From Paucibacter sp. KCTC 42545 (GTDB lineage Bacteria; Pseudomonadota; Gammaproteobacteria; Burkholderiales; Burkholderiaceae_C), in assembly GCF_001477625.1 (NCBI RefSeq), contig NZ_CP013692.1, positions 1,550,001-1,614,000 on the forward strand: 64,000 bases of DNA, read 5' to 3'. A program made the translations under genes and the position numbers. Positions 8,667 through 16,972 of the stretch are shown here, piece after piece. The notes under the pieces are model-generated. The model searched no databases. It was not told where the DNA came from and was given only the letters and a program-made list of their open reading frames with translations. Within the stretch, counting starts at the first letter, position 1; every line of letters begins with the position of its first letter.

Positions 8667-11600
8667 TCAATAGTTTTCGCGCTGATACACCACATTGTCA
8701 GAGCCGCGGTAGAGGCCAAACGTCGCCCGCGCCGAAGGATCCTTGCTGTACGTGCCCGCGCACCAAGGCCCTTGCAGATAGGCCAAACCCGCCGCCAAAG
8801 TGGCCGCCACGCCGGGTGTCCAGCTTTGCAAGCAGCTTTGATCGCTCACGGTACTCAAGCTCAAGGCCACATCCATGCTGCCACTGCGGCCCCCTCCGGG
8901 TTTACTCAAGGTCAGGCTGCTGGCGCCGCTGAGCAGCTTGTAGGTTTTGACGGGCGAGAGGCCATCGCTGGTAGTCAAAGTCTTGCGGTAGTTTCCGTAA
9001 TTCAGCGCTTTGGAATCGATGGAAGTACAGCTGTCCAGTGTGTTAGTTACAAAGTTACTGCCGTCCCAGTATTGCGCGAGCACGCGCATGCTGAGGTCGC
9101 GGTTTTGCGAGCCGATGGCGTTTTGCAAGCGCAGCTGGCCAAAGCGCAGATTCACCGGCACCGCCGTCAATGGCGCCAGCACCGAGCGCAGCGCCGCCCG
9201 GTCATTGCCATTGGGTGGGCTGTCGGTGTCCAGGTTGAAGCTCATCATGCCCACGCCGTCGCTGTCCACCGGGGCGATGCCGAAGCTGCTTCCGGGGAAG
9301 GGGCCGTCGGGTGTGCTCAGGCGTGAGACGGTGGCGCTGAGCTGCGCGTTGGTGGATTGGCCCAGGTTCCAAGTGCCGCTGCTGGTGGCGCTCAGCCGCG
9401 CACCGATCTTGAAGGGCGTTGTGCCATTGATGCCCGCAGGGTTGAGCGCATTGGCCGCCGCCAGGTCCAGCTTGGCGAAGGCGCCGGTGTAATTCTGGGT
9501 GGTGGTGCCCTGCACATTTTGGGCGGTCAGGGTGAAGCCGAGCTTGAAGGCCTCGCCCAGATAGGTGAAGGTGGAAATGGGTGAACAGGCGGCCGCCAAG
9601 CGGTCGCTGAGGATAGTGTTGCTGGCCACAAAACCGGCCGGCACAAAGCGGCCTATGCGATTGTTTTGCACCGAGCCGACGAAGACGGTGGAGTTGAGAT
9701 TGAGCCCGGCCGTGCCCAGGAAATTGCTGAGCACGCCAGTGGTGTTCAGCAAGAAGCTGCCCACCTCGCTGTACTTGAGGTCATTCACCGTCAGCGTGCC
9801 GCCTACAAACCCGCTGATGGTGGGGTTGGTGGCGCTGGCATTGCTAAGCACCCCCAGCACGCCGGTGCTCGGGGTCTGGCTACCCGCCACCGGGCTTAGG
9901 GTGATGGGGCTGTTAAAGCTTGGCGCCAGGCCGCCTGCCGTGACCTGGGCCAGGGAGGCGGTGGTGTCGAAAGCGCCCCTGTTCGTGGTGTCAGCCGATG
10001 CGCTCCATCGATAGCCGCCCAGGGTGGCACTGAAGGTGGCCCCTGCCGCGCCGAACTTGGGGTCGCTGAACAGGCTGCCACCGGGGTTGCTCACGCCACC
10101 CAGAGTCAGTCCGGTGACGGTGATGGCAAAGGGGCGCAGGGTCAGATCGCCCAGGCTGCCGCTGATGGTGGTGGCGGCGTACAGCAAGCTGTCATCGTCG
10201 AGATTGAGGCTGAACTTGCCGATGTCGGTGCTGGCTAGGTTCATGCCGGCCACACCGGCGGTGAAGCTCAGGCCGATGAGGTTGTTGGCGCCTGGCCGGG
10301 CGGCGGGAACGCTGAGTGCCGGGCTGATGATGCTGGGCGCCGTCCAGGGCCCGCCGTTGTCGGTGCGCCAAAGCTTGAGGTTACGGCTGCCGCTGTAGTC
10401 GGTGGCGATGGCGCAGTTGCCTGTGACGGCATCCTTTTTCCAAAGTGCTACTTGCAAATCGTGATTCCGGCCGGCCACGGCGACATTGCTGCCGAAAATT
10501 TGGTTGCCCATGTCTTCGCTCCAGACAAAGGCGTTGTCGCGGTATTGAATGCTGCCGGAGCTGCCCACGGCGGCGGCGACGCTGCTGTCTTGTACGGTGA
10601 TCACCAGGTTCTGGGCCAGGTTGTGGCTCAGGCGCAGATTGACCACGCCGGCATCCCCGGCGGCAAAGGTGTAGGTCGCTTGTCCGCTATTGGCTGCCCC
10701 CGGGGTGAGGGTTCCGCTGGGCGCCGGCCCGCTGCCAACAGCAAAATCCCCCTTGCCGGTGGAGGTGCTCAATTTGATGCTGCCGGTGTAGCCGATCAGC
10801 GTGGCGCCGGTCGCGTCTTTGGCGGTCACGCTGAAGGTTTGCGGCGTGCAGGTCGAGGCCGCGCTGGCACTGCTGACCACAAAGCTGCCAATGGCTGGGG
10901 TGCAATTGCTCGGTGTGCGGGCGCTGCCGTCGTAGTTTTTGCCGGCTTTTTGATTGTTGTAGATGGTGCTGATATTGGCGGCCGAGATGGCGCTGTCAAA
11001 GACCATGAACTCATCCAGCTGGGTGTTCAGACCTTCCCGGGTGCCGGCGTCAATGTCCCAGGAGGCGCCAATGAAGGCCAGACTGCCCTTGGCTTGCTGG
11101 TTGATGGTTTCCTTGAAGACGCCGTCCACATAGAGCGAGGTTTTGCCGCCACTGCCCACCAGACCGATGTGGTGCCAACCAGCGGCCAGGGTGCTGAACT
11201 TGAACGTGCCGTTGACGATGCTGCCGGGCACATAAGCGCCCCACAAAAAGCCGTTCTTGTCATCCATATAGAACAGATCACCGCCGCCATTGACCGCGGC
11301 CAGGATGTGGTACTGGCTGCCGCCGGTGGACAGCGGTGTTTTCATCCAGGCGCTCAGGCTCCAGGCGCTGGGGAGGGGGATGGCCGTGTTGGGGCTGATA
11401 TAGCGCAGGCCCGTGCTGGCGGAGAGATCGGCATACCGGTCCAGCACAGTCGGCGCCGTGCCACTGCTGCTGGCGCCGTTCACGGCGGTGGCAGGGTACT
11501 TGCCGCGGCTGTCAATGACTTCGCCGGACGTGCCTTTGAAGCTGCATTCGTCGAAGTGATAGTCGGCAACAGGTGTTGGCAGGCAGGCGGGCGGCATGGC

Positions 11601-12671
11601 CCCGCCGGTGTTGTTGATCACGCAGGCATTGCCACAGCTGGCACCGCAACACACGCTGTTGATGGCTGCTGTGTAGCCCAGGGTGATGCTGGCCGATGCA
11701 GTGGAGCGCACGCAGGCCTGGGCGATGCTGGCTTGCTCGAAAAAGATGGTGCCGCTGCTGCTGCTGACATCGCCGACGACTTTGGCGCCGTAACCGAAAT
11801 TGATGGCGCCTGTGCCGCCGGTGATCTTGCCGCTGACGACGGCCTGCTGGCTCACCGTGATGGGGCCAATCGTGCTGACATTGCCATTGACCTGGGTTTG
11901 GAAGTCCAGGCTGATCGCACTGCTGCCGCCAGCACTAACGTCGCCGCCGATGATGGCGGCCTGGCCCAGGGTGACTTTGCCCGCGCCACTGATGCTGCCG
12001 CTGACCTGGGCCTGGTAGGCCAGATCCACCGTGCTGCCTGTGCTGCTCACCGTACCAGTGACGATTGAGGCCTGGCCCACATTGATGGCGCCGGCGCTGT
12101 TCAAATTGCCCTTGATCTGGCTATTCATCCCCGTCGTGATGCTGCCGCTGCTGCTGCTGATGCCGCCGTTGACCACACAGAATTGGCCCACGGCAATACT
12201 GCCGGCGTTACTGCTGATGGTGCCGCCAATGGCGGCGCAGTCTTGCAGCTGAATGCTGCCGCTGGTGGCGGTGACGCTGCCACCAATCACCAGCCCGTTG
12301 TTGACGGTGTTCACAGAGCCCGCCGTGACATTGCCCATGATCACGGTTTGGTAGGCCATGGTCAGGGCGCCATTGACCGTCAGATTGAGATCGCTGGCCA
12401 CGCCGCCCGCATTGATGGTGGCGCTATTGCTGATGTCGAGCGTGCCGGTGAAGCGGATATTGGCGGGCTTGGGCGCGCTGATGCTGATGCTGTCGCCGGT
12501 GCTCAGGGCGAGTGAACCGCAGGTGTAGCTGCTGCCGGCCGCGCTGCAGCCCGGCGGCAGATTGCCGGGGAAGCTGTAGGCCGCAGCCTGGGCAAGAGGC
12601 AGGCTCAGGCAAAGTGCCAGCGCCAGGAAAAATGCACGCCAGTGCAAGAGGAGGTTCAGCCTGTTCACCAT
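8667..12671 (-). CDS. mshQ: Giant MSHA-associated exported protein MshQ
   Basis: A 1334-residue protein with a signal peptide (to about residue 30). About residues 35-345 hold many short imperfect repeats of the kind VxGxVxSxxGxIxxG, a bactofilin/polymer-forming beta-helix pattern. A Cys-rich knot follows (CCGASCGNAC). About 370-575 look like a LamG/concanavalin-type domain (DYHFDECSF ... GWHHIGLVG ... LYVDGVF), then an Ig-like segment, and about 700-1334 a DUF6701-type region typical of MshQ. Family members are thought to sit at the cell surface or pilus tip. It lies between mshP and mshI, with 7 bases to mshP. Domain limits are by eye. Confidence 0.82.
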   Translation of the reverse strand: MVNRLNLLLHWRAFFLALALCLSLPLAQAAAYSFPGNLPPGCSAAGSSYTCGSLALSTGDSISISAPKPANIRFTGTLDISNSATINAGGVASDLNLTVNGALTMAYQTVIMGNVTAGSVNTVNNGLVIGGSVTATSGSIQLQDCAAIGGTISSNAGSIAVGQFCVVNGGISSSSGSITTGMNSQIKGNLNSAGAINVGQASIVTGTVSSTGSTVDLAYQAQVSGSISGAGKVTLGQAAIIGGDVSAGGSSAISLDFQTQVNGNVSTIGPITVSQQAVVSGKITGGTGAINFGYGAKVVGDVSSSSGTIFFEQASIAQACVRSTASASITLGYTAAINSVCCGASCGNACVINNTGGAMPPACLPTPVADYHFDECSFKGTSGEVIDSRGKYPATAVNGASSSGTAPTVLDRYADLSASTGLRYISPNTAIPLPSAWSLSAWMKTPLSTGGSQYHILAAVNGGGDLFYMDDKNGFLWGAYVPGSIVNGTFKFSTLAAGWHHIGLVGSGGKTSLYVDGVFKETINQQAKGSLAFIGASWDIDAGTREGLNTQLDEFMVFDSAISAANISTIYNNQKAGKNYDGSARTPSNCTPAIGSFVVSSASAASTCTPQTFSVTAKDATGATLIGYTGSIKLSTSTGKGDFAVGSGPAPSGTLTPGAANSGQATYTFAAGDAGVVNLRLSHNLAQNLVITVQDSSVAAAVGSSGSIQYRDNAFVWSEDMGNQIFGSNVAVAGRNHDLQVALWKKDAVTGNCAIATDYSGSRNLKLWRTDNGGPWTAPSIISPALSVPAARPGANNLIGLSFTAGVAGMNLASTDIGKFSLNLDDDSLLYAATTISGSLGDLTLRPFAITVTGLTLGGVSNPGGSLFSDPKFGAAGATFSATLGGYRWSASADTTNRGAFDTTASLAQVTAGGLAPSFNSPITLSPVAGSQTPSTGVLGVLSNASATNPTISGFVGGTLTVNDLKYSEVGSFLLNTTGVLSNFLGTAGLNLNSTVFVGSVQNNRIGRFVPAGFVASNTILSDRLAAACSPISTFTYLGEAFKLGFTLTAQNVQGTTTQNYTGAFAKLDLAAANALNPAGINGTTPFKIGARLSATSSGTWNLGQSTNAQLSATVSRLSTPDGPFPGSSFGIAPVDSDGVGMMSFNLDTDSPPNGNDRAALRSVLAPLTAVPVNLRFGQLRLQNAIGSQNRDLSMRVLAQYWDGSNFVTNTLDSCTSIDSKALNYGNYRKTLTTSDGLSPVKTYKLLSGASSLTLSKPGGGRSGSMDVALSLSTVSDQSCLQSWTPGVAATLAAGLAYLQGPWCAGTYSKDPSARATFGLYRGSDNVVYQRENY

Positions 12672-12678
12672 GGTGGGC

Positions 12679-13098
12679 TCAGCGCACCAAGCGGCGTGTC
12701 AATTGCCGCTCGACATAGCTGGGGTTGAGCGCCGCAGTGGTGGGGCAGGCGCCCGCACTCGGCGCGTTGCAGGCGGTGGCAGTGATTTGGTAGAAGTTCA
12801 GCGTGTTGCCGCCGTCGCTGCCGCTGCTCAGGTTGCAGCTGATGCTGACCACAAAGTCACTCAGATTGCCGGGCAGGGCGATATTGGTGGCGCCAAAGCA
12901 GGCGGGCGCCGCCGCTGGGCGAAGCACTTGAAAGCTAGCCCACTCCAACCCGGCATTGGCGGCCTGCATGGCCTTGGCCGCCGCCAACTCGCTGCTGCTG
13001 CCGAGCTGCTGGCGCATGCTGAACTTGGCCATGGCCGCGCCCAGCGCCGCCAGCACCACCAAGATGAAGAGCATGGAAATCAAGGTGAATCCTCTCAT
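12679..13098 (-). CDS. mshP: MSHA minor component MshP (PilX-like)
   Basis: A 139-residue protein starting MRGFTLISMLFILVVLAALGAAMA, a prepilin-like N-terminal helix with a short leader (MRG|F). It lacks the Glu at +5 and has Ser instead, as often seen in the PilX/GspK-like group. Four Cys lie in the C-terminal half. The ATG at 13098 was chosen because it places the leader directly at the helix. It starts 13 bases after the mshO stop. Probable role: minor pilin or priming component of the MSHA-type pilus. Confidence 0.78.
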   Translation of the reverse strand: MRGFTLISMLFILVVLAALGAAMAKFSMRQQLGSSSELAAAKAMQAANAGLEWASFQVLRPAAAPACFGATNIALPGNLSDFVVSISCNLSSGSDGGNTLNFYQITATACNAPSAGACPTTAALNPSYVERQLTRRLVR

Positions 13099-13111
13099 CA
13101 AAGGGCGCGGC

Positions 13112-13993
13112 TCAGGGCAGGTTGTCAATGTGGATGGCATGGTAGAGCGAAACCGACTCGGTGCCGGAGCGAGTGTCGGCGCTGAGCGTCAGTTTCAGCG
13201 TCACCAGCGCAGCGCGCGCGGCCACGGCGGCCGGGGCATAGCTGAAATTGCAGGCGCTCACGCCGGTGGCCAGCACGGTGCTGCTCCCGGTGCTGGGCGG
13301 GTCGGGTTGGTTGGGCATAAAGCCGTAGTTCTGATAGCGCCTCAGGGTCTGCACGCCGGCGCTCAGGTCGCAGCGGTAGGTGACCGGGGCGCTGACGGCG
13401 TAGACCCGATAGGGCTCGGCGAACAAGCCCACCGGCAGGGCGGCCAGCGAATTGAGGCTGATGCTGGTGGCCGGGCCGGCGCCATTGCTGGCGCTGCGAC
13501 GGTTTGAGGTGGCCTGCGTGACGGCCGATGAGTTATCGGCATAGGCATTGGCGTCGGGCACATCGGGGCCGAGGTTGTAGAACACCAATTGCTGGCTGTT
13601 GCCTAGGTCCAGGCCCGGACCGACCAGATTGAAGCTGGTGTCCAGCACACCGAACTGCAGCGGGTCGGCACCTTGGGTGGCATAACGCGCCGCACCGGTG
13701 GTGGGAATCAGCTCCAGGCTCAGACCATTCGCAGTGACTCGGGCGCTATTGGGCAGGGCCAGGGTCAGGTCGCGCGCGATGCGGCGCATGGCGGTGTCGG
13801 CCTGGTCGACCAGCTGGGCGCGGGCGGCGGTGGCCAGATAGTTCTGCACCGGCGAGACGATGAAGACGCTGACGATGGCGGCCAGAATGCCCGTCAGCAC
13901 GATCACGATCACCGCCTCGATCAAGGTGAAGCCGGCCTGGCTCCGGGCGCGGCCGGACCGTGCAGCAAGAGGCAAATGCTTAAAGTGCGGCAT
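13112..13993 (-). CDS. mshO: MSHA minor pilin MshO
   Basis: A 293-residue prepilin with cleavage motif AG|FTLIEAVIVIVLTGILAAIVSVFI (about residues 20-45) and a large C-terminal globular domain. The region AARAQLVDQADTAMRRIARDLTLALPNS is typical of the MshO/PilW group, where this helix continues from the pilin stem. Its start overlaps the mshD stop by 14 bases. It is likely a large minor pilin at the tip complex. Confidence 0.83.
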   Translation of the reverse strand: MPHFKHLPLAARSGRARSQAGFTLIEAVIVIVLTGILAAIVSVFIVSPVQNYLATAARAQLVDQADTAMRRIARDLTLALPNSARVTANGLSLELIPTTGAARYATQGADPLQFGVLDTSFNLVGPGLDLGNSQQLVFYNLGPDVPDANAYADNSSAVTQATSNRRSASNGAGPATSISLNSLAALPVGLFAEPYRVYAVSAPVTYRCDLSAGVQTLRRYQNYGFMPNQPDPPSTGSSTVLATGVSACNFSYAPAAVAARAALVTLKLTLSADTRSGTESVSLYHAIHIDNLP

Positions 13994-14579
13994 TGGGCGA
14001 GTGCCGGCTGCGGTAGCCGCTGAGTACGACTTGCGTGCCGCCGGGGCCGTTGACGGTGACGGTGATCAGCAGCGCGTCGCCGCTGGCCTGGCTGATGCTG
14101 CCCAGCGCCGCGTTGGCCACATCGATGTTGGCGCTGTAGCCGGCAAGACCTGACACCGCGACGTTGTTGATGTCGACGATGCCGGCGTTCATGGCATAGC
14201 CCATGTAGTCATTGACATTGTCGAACTGCGGCGTGCCGAAGCGGGTCTCCCCGGCCTCGGGGCCGAGGTTTTCCACCTGGCTGGCGCAGCCGGCGCTGCT
14301 GGCCGCAGTTTCCAGATTGGCGTCGTCGGGGTCACAATAGGTGAAGGCTTGCAGCTGCACCTCTTCCATCAGCGACTCGGCAATCGCCAGCGCCTGGCGT
14401 TGCATTTGCGGGTCGGCGCTGCTGGCGCCGGCCTGCACAAAAATCTTCAAGACCCCCGCCAGCGCCGCGCCGATGACGACGATGAACATGATCAGCTCGA
14501 TCATGGACAAGCCGCGTTGGGGCCTGGCCGTGGGGCGGATGAGGGAGCGTGTGGCGGTAGAGGCGCGCGTGCTCATCAT
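13980..14579 (-). CDS. mshD: MSHA minor pilin MshD
   Basis: A 199-residue prepilin with a class III-like leader ending RG|LSMIELIMFIVVIGAALAGVLKIF (about residues 23-46). The MIELIMFIV form and the following QALAIAESLMEEVQLQAFTYCDPDD are characteristic of MshD. The conserved Glu at +5 is present. Its start overlaps the mshC stop (ATGA), and its own 3' end overlaps mshO. Confidence 0.85.
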   Translation of the reverse strand: MMSTRASTATRSLIRPTARPQRGLSMIELIMFIVVIGAALAGVLKIFVQAGASSADPQMQRQALAIAESLMEEVQLQAFTYCDPDDANLETAASSAGCASQVENLGPEAGETRFGTPQFDNVNDYMGYAMNAGIVDINNVAVSGLAGYSANIDVANAALGSISQASGDALLITVTVNGPGGTQVVLSGYRSRHSPNAAL

Positions 14580-15034
14580 GGGCTGGCGTAGAACAGGCCG
14601 GTCTCGTTCTCCAACACAAAGGCCTGGCTGAAGCCGCCCACGCTGACCGTGACGGGCATGGCCGCAGCGGTGGAGGTGATGCTGCTGCCGCTGTTGGCGT
14701 GGTTGAAGGTAATGGTTCGGACCGCGCTCTCCGCGATGCAGGGGCTGGACGTGGCTGGGCAGCTGACGGTGCCCAGCGCGCCGCCGGCAGCGTAGGCAAA
14801 GCTGGCGCCCGTGCCGCTGATGCTGGCGACGATGGGGCGGCGTTGCACCAGGGACAGGCGCAACATGGCTTGCATCTGGCTTTGCAAGTCATCCGAGAAG
14901 GCGCGTAAGCGCCACATCTCGGTGTCCAGCAGGCGCGGCAAGGCGAAGACCGCCAGGGCGCCAATCATCGTCATGACGACGACCAGCTCGATCAGCGTAA
15001 AGCCCCTGGCCCGGTCTTGTGAAGGCTGGAACAC
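14576..15034 (-). CDS. mshC: MSHA minor pilin MshC
   Basis: A prepilin with the motif [28 protein letters not shown]. The open frame begins further upstream, inside mshA, without an ATG. The best start is GTG at 15034, giving a 10-residue leader (MFQPSQDRARG) and 152 residues in all, though its ribosome binding site is poor. The downstream pattern RAFSDDLQSQMQAMLRLSLVQRRP and the paired Cys near residues 100-108 fit MshC. It follows the major pilin gene by 34 bases. A small inverted repeat (CGGGC/GCCCG) lies in that gap and could reduce read-through from mshA, but this is conjecture. Confidence 0.75.
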   Translation of the reverse strand: MFQPSQDRARGFTLIELVVVMTMIGALAVFALPRLLDTEMWRLRAFSDDLQSQMQAMLRLSLVQRRPIVASISGTGASFAYAAGGALGTVSCPATSSPCIAESAVRTITFNHANSGSSITSTAAAMPVTVSVGGFSQAFVLENETGLFYASP

Positions 15035-15068
15035 AAGGGGTTTGGGATTGGCCGGGCGAGCCCGCCGA

Positions 15069-15461
15069 TTACAGGATGCCGATGGCCGTGTAGCTGGCCG
15101 TGATGGTGTTGTCGACGGAGTCTTGCACGGTGCAGGTGGCCACCGAGGTGTCGGCCGGCACAGCCGAGGCGGCAATGGCCGGGGTGATCACGACAGTGGC
15201 GGGCATGCCGCCTTGCAAAGCATTGGCGACGGAGCCGCAGGTGGTGATGGCGGTGGTCGCGCTGGTGGCGCCCTTGGCCTTGCGGGCAGCGTAGTTGACG
15301 GCCGAGGCGCTGCTCAGGGCACCGGCTACACCGGCCACTGCTGCCTGCTTGGCATCGGTTTTCAGGTCAACGAACTTGGGCAAGGCCACGGCGGCCAAGA
15401 TGCCCAGAATGACGATGACCATGACGAGTTCGATCAAAGTGAAGCCGGCTTGCTTTTTCAT
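15069..15461 (-). CDS. mshA: MSHA major pilin MshA
   Basis: A 130-residue type IV prepilin with leader MKKQAG followed by [27 protein letters not shown], the best conserved pilin helix in the window. The compact C-terminal domain holds two Cys, probably a disulfide. ATG at 15461 is preceded by a good Shine-Dalgarno (AAGGA, spacing 5), the strongest in the cluster, as expected for a highly expressed subunit. A 266-base gap upstream separates it from mshG and should contain its own promoter. Confidence 0.88.
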   Translation of the reverse strand: MKKQAGFTLIELVMVIVILGILAAVALPKFVDLKTDAKQAAVAGVAGALSSASAVNYAARKAKGATSATTAITTCGSVANALQGGMPATVVITPAIAASAVPADTSVATCTVQDSVDNTITASYTAIGIL

Positions 15462-15727
15462 GTTTGTCCTTCGGTTGGGGAGTCGGAATGTCGGAGAAAT
15501 CGTCAATGCCATTGATGCAGTGAATACCTTGATTGCTGTGGCTGCCATCTTTGTCTGGCAGCGGCAAGCAAGGCTCAAGCTATGTTTCACACTCTATATC
15601 GGGCGACCTTGGCCTTGTTTGAGATATTGCAGACTTTTGCCAAGCTAATCCCTTTTGCTTCCTGCGCGTGCGTGCACTTCATCACGCCCTCGCCATCCCT
15701 ATCGGCCATCCCTATCGGCCATCCCTG
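15462..15727 (-). promoter_or_regulatory. mshA upstream region (266 bases, likely promoter)
   Basis: This is the longest non-coding gap in the cluster, lies directly before the major pilin gene and is more AT-rich than its surroundings (for example around 15590-15660). The mshA leader would be read from here. I could not settle on a promoter: a TTGGCA...TGCA pair resembling a sigma-54 site has one base too few between its GG and GC elements. No open frame with pilus-like or other recognisable sequence is present. Confidence 0.45.
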
Positions 15728-15730
15728 TCA
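15692..15730. repeat. Three tandem 13-bp repeats after mshG
   Basis: Three consecutive copies of GCCATCCCTATCG run from 15692. The first two are identical and the third ends GTCA instead of ATCG. The last copy overlaps the mshG stop codon. On the minus strand they lie at the very end of mshG, before the mshA promoter region. Function unknown. Confidence 0.85.
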
Positions 15731-16972
15731 GCCACCCCGGCCCATGGCCGCCTGGCCCAGGTTCCACAGCGGCAGAAACACGCCCAGTGCCAGGATCAAA
15801 ACCAGTACGCCGATGATCAGCAGCAAGACGGGCTCGATCGAGGCCGACAGGCCCTTGATGCTGTAGTCGGTTTCGCGCTCATACATGCCGGCGATCTCTA
15901 GCATCAGCCCATCCAGTTCACCGGTTTCCTCGCCCACGGCGATCATCTGCAAGACGATGGGCGTGAAGACACCGGAGGCGGCAGCGCAGCGCGAAATGCT
16001 TTCACCGCGTTCCACGCCGTCACGCATTTGCTCGATGCGGCTGCCGATGTAGGCGTTCTCCACCGTCTGCGCCACCACCGTCATGGCCTGGCTGATGGGC
16101 ACGCCCGAGCTGTAGGCCAGGGCAAAGCTGCGGGCGAAGCGGGCCAGCGTGGCCTTGAGCACAATCTCGCCGGCAATCGGCAGGCGCAGCTTGCGGCGGT
16201 CCCAGCGGTAGCGCCCGTTCGGCGTGGCCAGATAGCTGCGGATCAGCATCACCAGGCCGGCGCTGCCGGCAATCACCATCGGCCACCAGCGCAGGGTCCA
16301 GGCGGAAAAGCCCAGCAGCAGCTTGGTCATCAGTGGCAGCTCGGCCTTGAAGCCGGCAAACACGGCCGCGAAAGTGGGCAGCACGAAGATATTGATGACG
16401 ATGATGGCAATCGCCATTGCCACCAGCACCATTACCGGGTACCGCAGCGCCTGCTTGATGCGGGCGCGGATGTCGAGTTCAAACTCCAGGTGTTGGGACA
16501 GGCGCAGCAGCACCTCGGTCAGCTTGCCGGTCATCTCGCCCACTCGCACCATGGCGATGTAGAAGGGGCTGAAGACCTTGGGGTGGCGGCCCATGGCCGT
16601 GGCCAACTCGCGGCCCTGGTCCAGGCTGGCGCGCAGGTCTTGCAGCAGGGCAATCATGGCGGGCTGTGCGGTCGAGGCCTCAAGGCCGGCGAGCGAGCGC
16701 AGGATGGGCACGCCGGCTTTTTGCAAGGTGTAGAGCTGGCGGGTCATGACCAGACAGTCTTCGGTGCTGACCGGCCGGTTCTGCAGCATCTGCAGCCAGT
16801 CTTGCTGGGGCGCGCTGATGCTGGCGCCGCTGCCGCCGTTGAGGGCAATGCTGACGGGGATCACGCCACCGGCCATCAGTTGCGCGGCGACCGCATCGGC
16901 GTCGGTGGCGTCGATCACGCCATCCAGCAATTCGCCGCGGTTATTGCGTCCTCGCCAGGCAAAGGCTTGCAT
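15728..16972 (-). CDS. mshG: MSHA inner membrane platform protein MshG (GspF family)
   Basis: A 414-residue polytopic protein with two T2SSF domains. The first includes LVMTRQLYTLQKAGVPILRSLAGLE (about 75-100) and the second RFARSFALAYSSGVPISQAMTVVAQTVEN (about 275-305). Three hydrophobic helices fall near residues 168-190, 217-245 and 380-400. This is the GspF/PilC layout. The start overlaps the mshE stop by one base. It would couple the ATPase to pilin insertion. Confidence 0.88.
   Translation of the reverse strand: MQAFAWRGRNNRGELLDGVIDATDADAVAAQLMAGGVIPVSIALNGGSGASISAPQQDWLQMLQNRPVSTEDCLVMTRQLYTLQKAGVPILRSLAGLEASTAQPAMIALLQDLRASLDQGRELATAMGRHPKVFSPFYIAMVRVGEMTGKLTEVLLRLSQHLEFELDIRARIKQALRYPVMVLVAMAIAIIVINIFVLPTFAAVFAGFKAELPLMTKLLLGFSAWTLRWWPMVIAGSAGLVMLIRSYLATPNGRYRWDRRKLRLPIAGEIVLKATLARFARSFALAYSSGVPISQAMTVVAQTVENAYIGSRIEQMRDGVERGESISRCAAASGVFTPIVLQMIAVGEETGELDGLMLEIAGMYERETDYSIKGLSASIEPVLLLIIGVLVLILALGVFLPLWNLGQAAMGRGG

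Noticed and set aside
10452..12068. 538-codon plus-strand open frame within mshQ
   Set aside because: It is the reverse reading of the repetitive mshQ coding sequence. Its repeats mirror those of MshQ and no start signal or domain supports it.
15640..15660. Sigma-54 promoter before mshA (TTGGCA ... TGCA)
   Set aside because: The spacing between GG and GC is nine bases instead of ten, so the element does not meet the sigma-54 rule.
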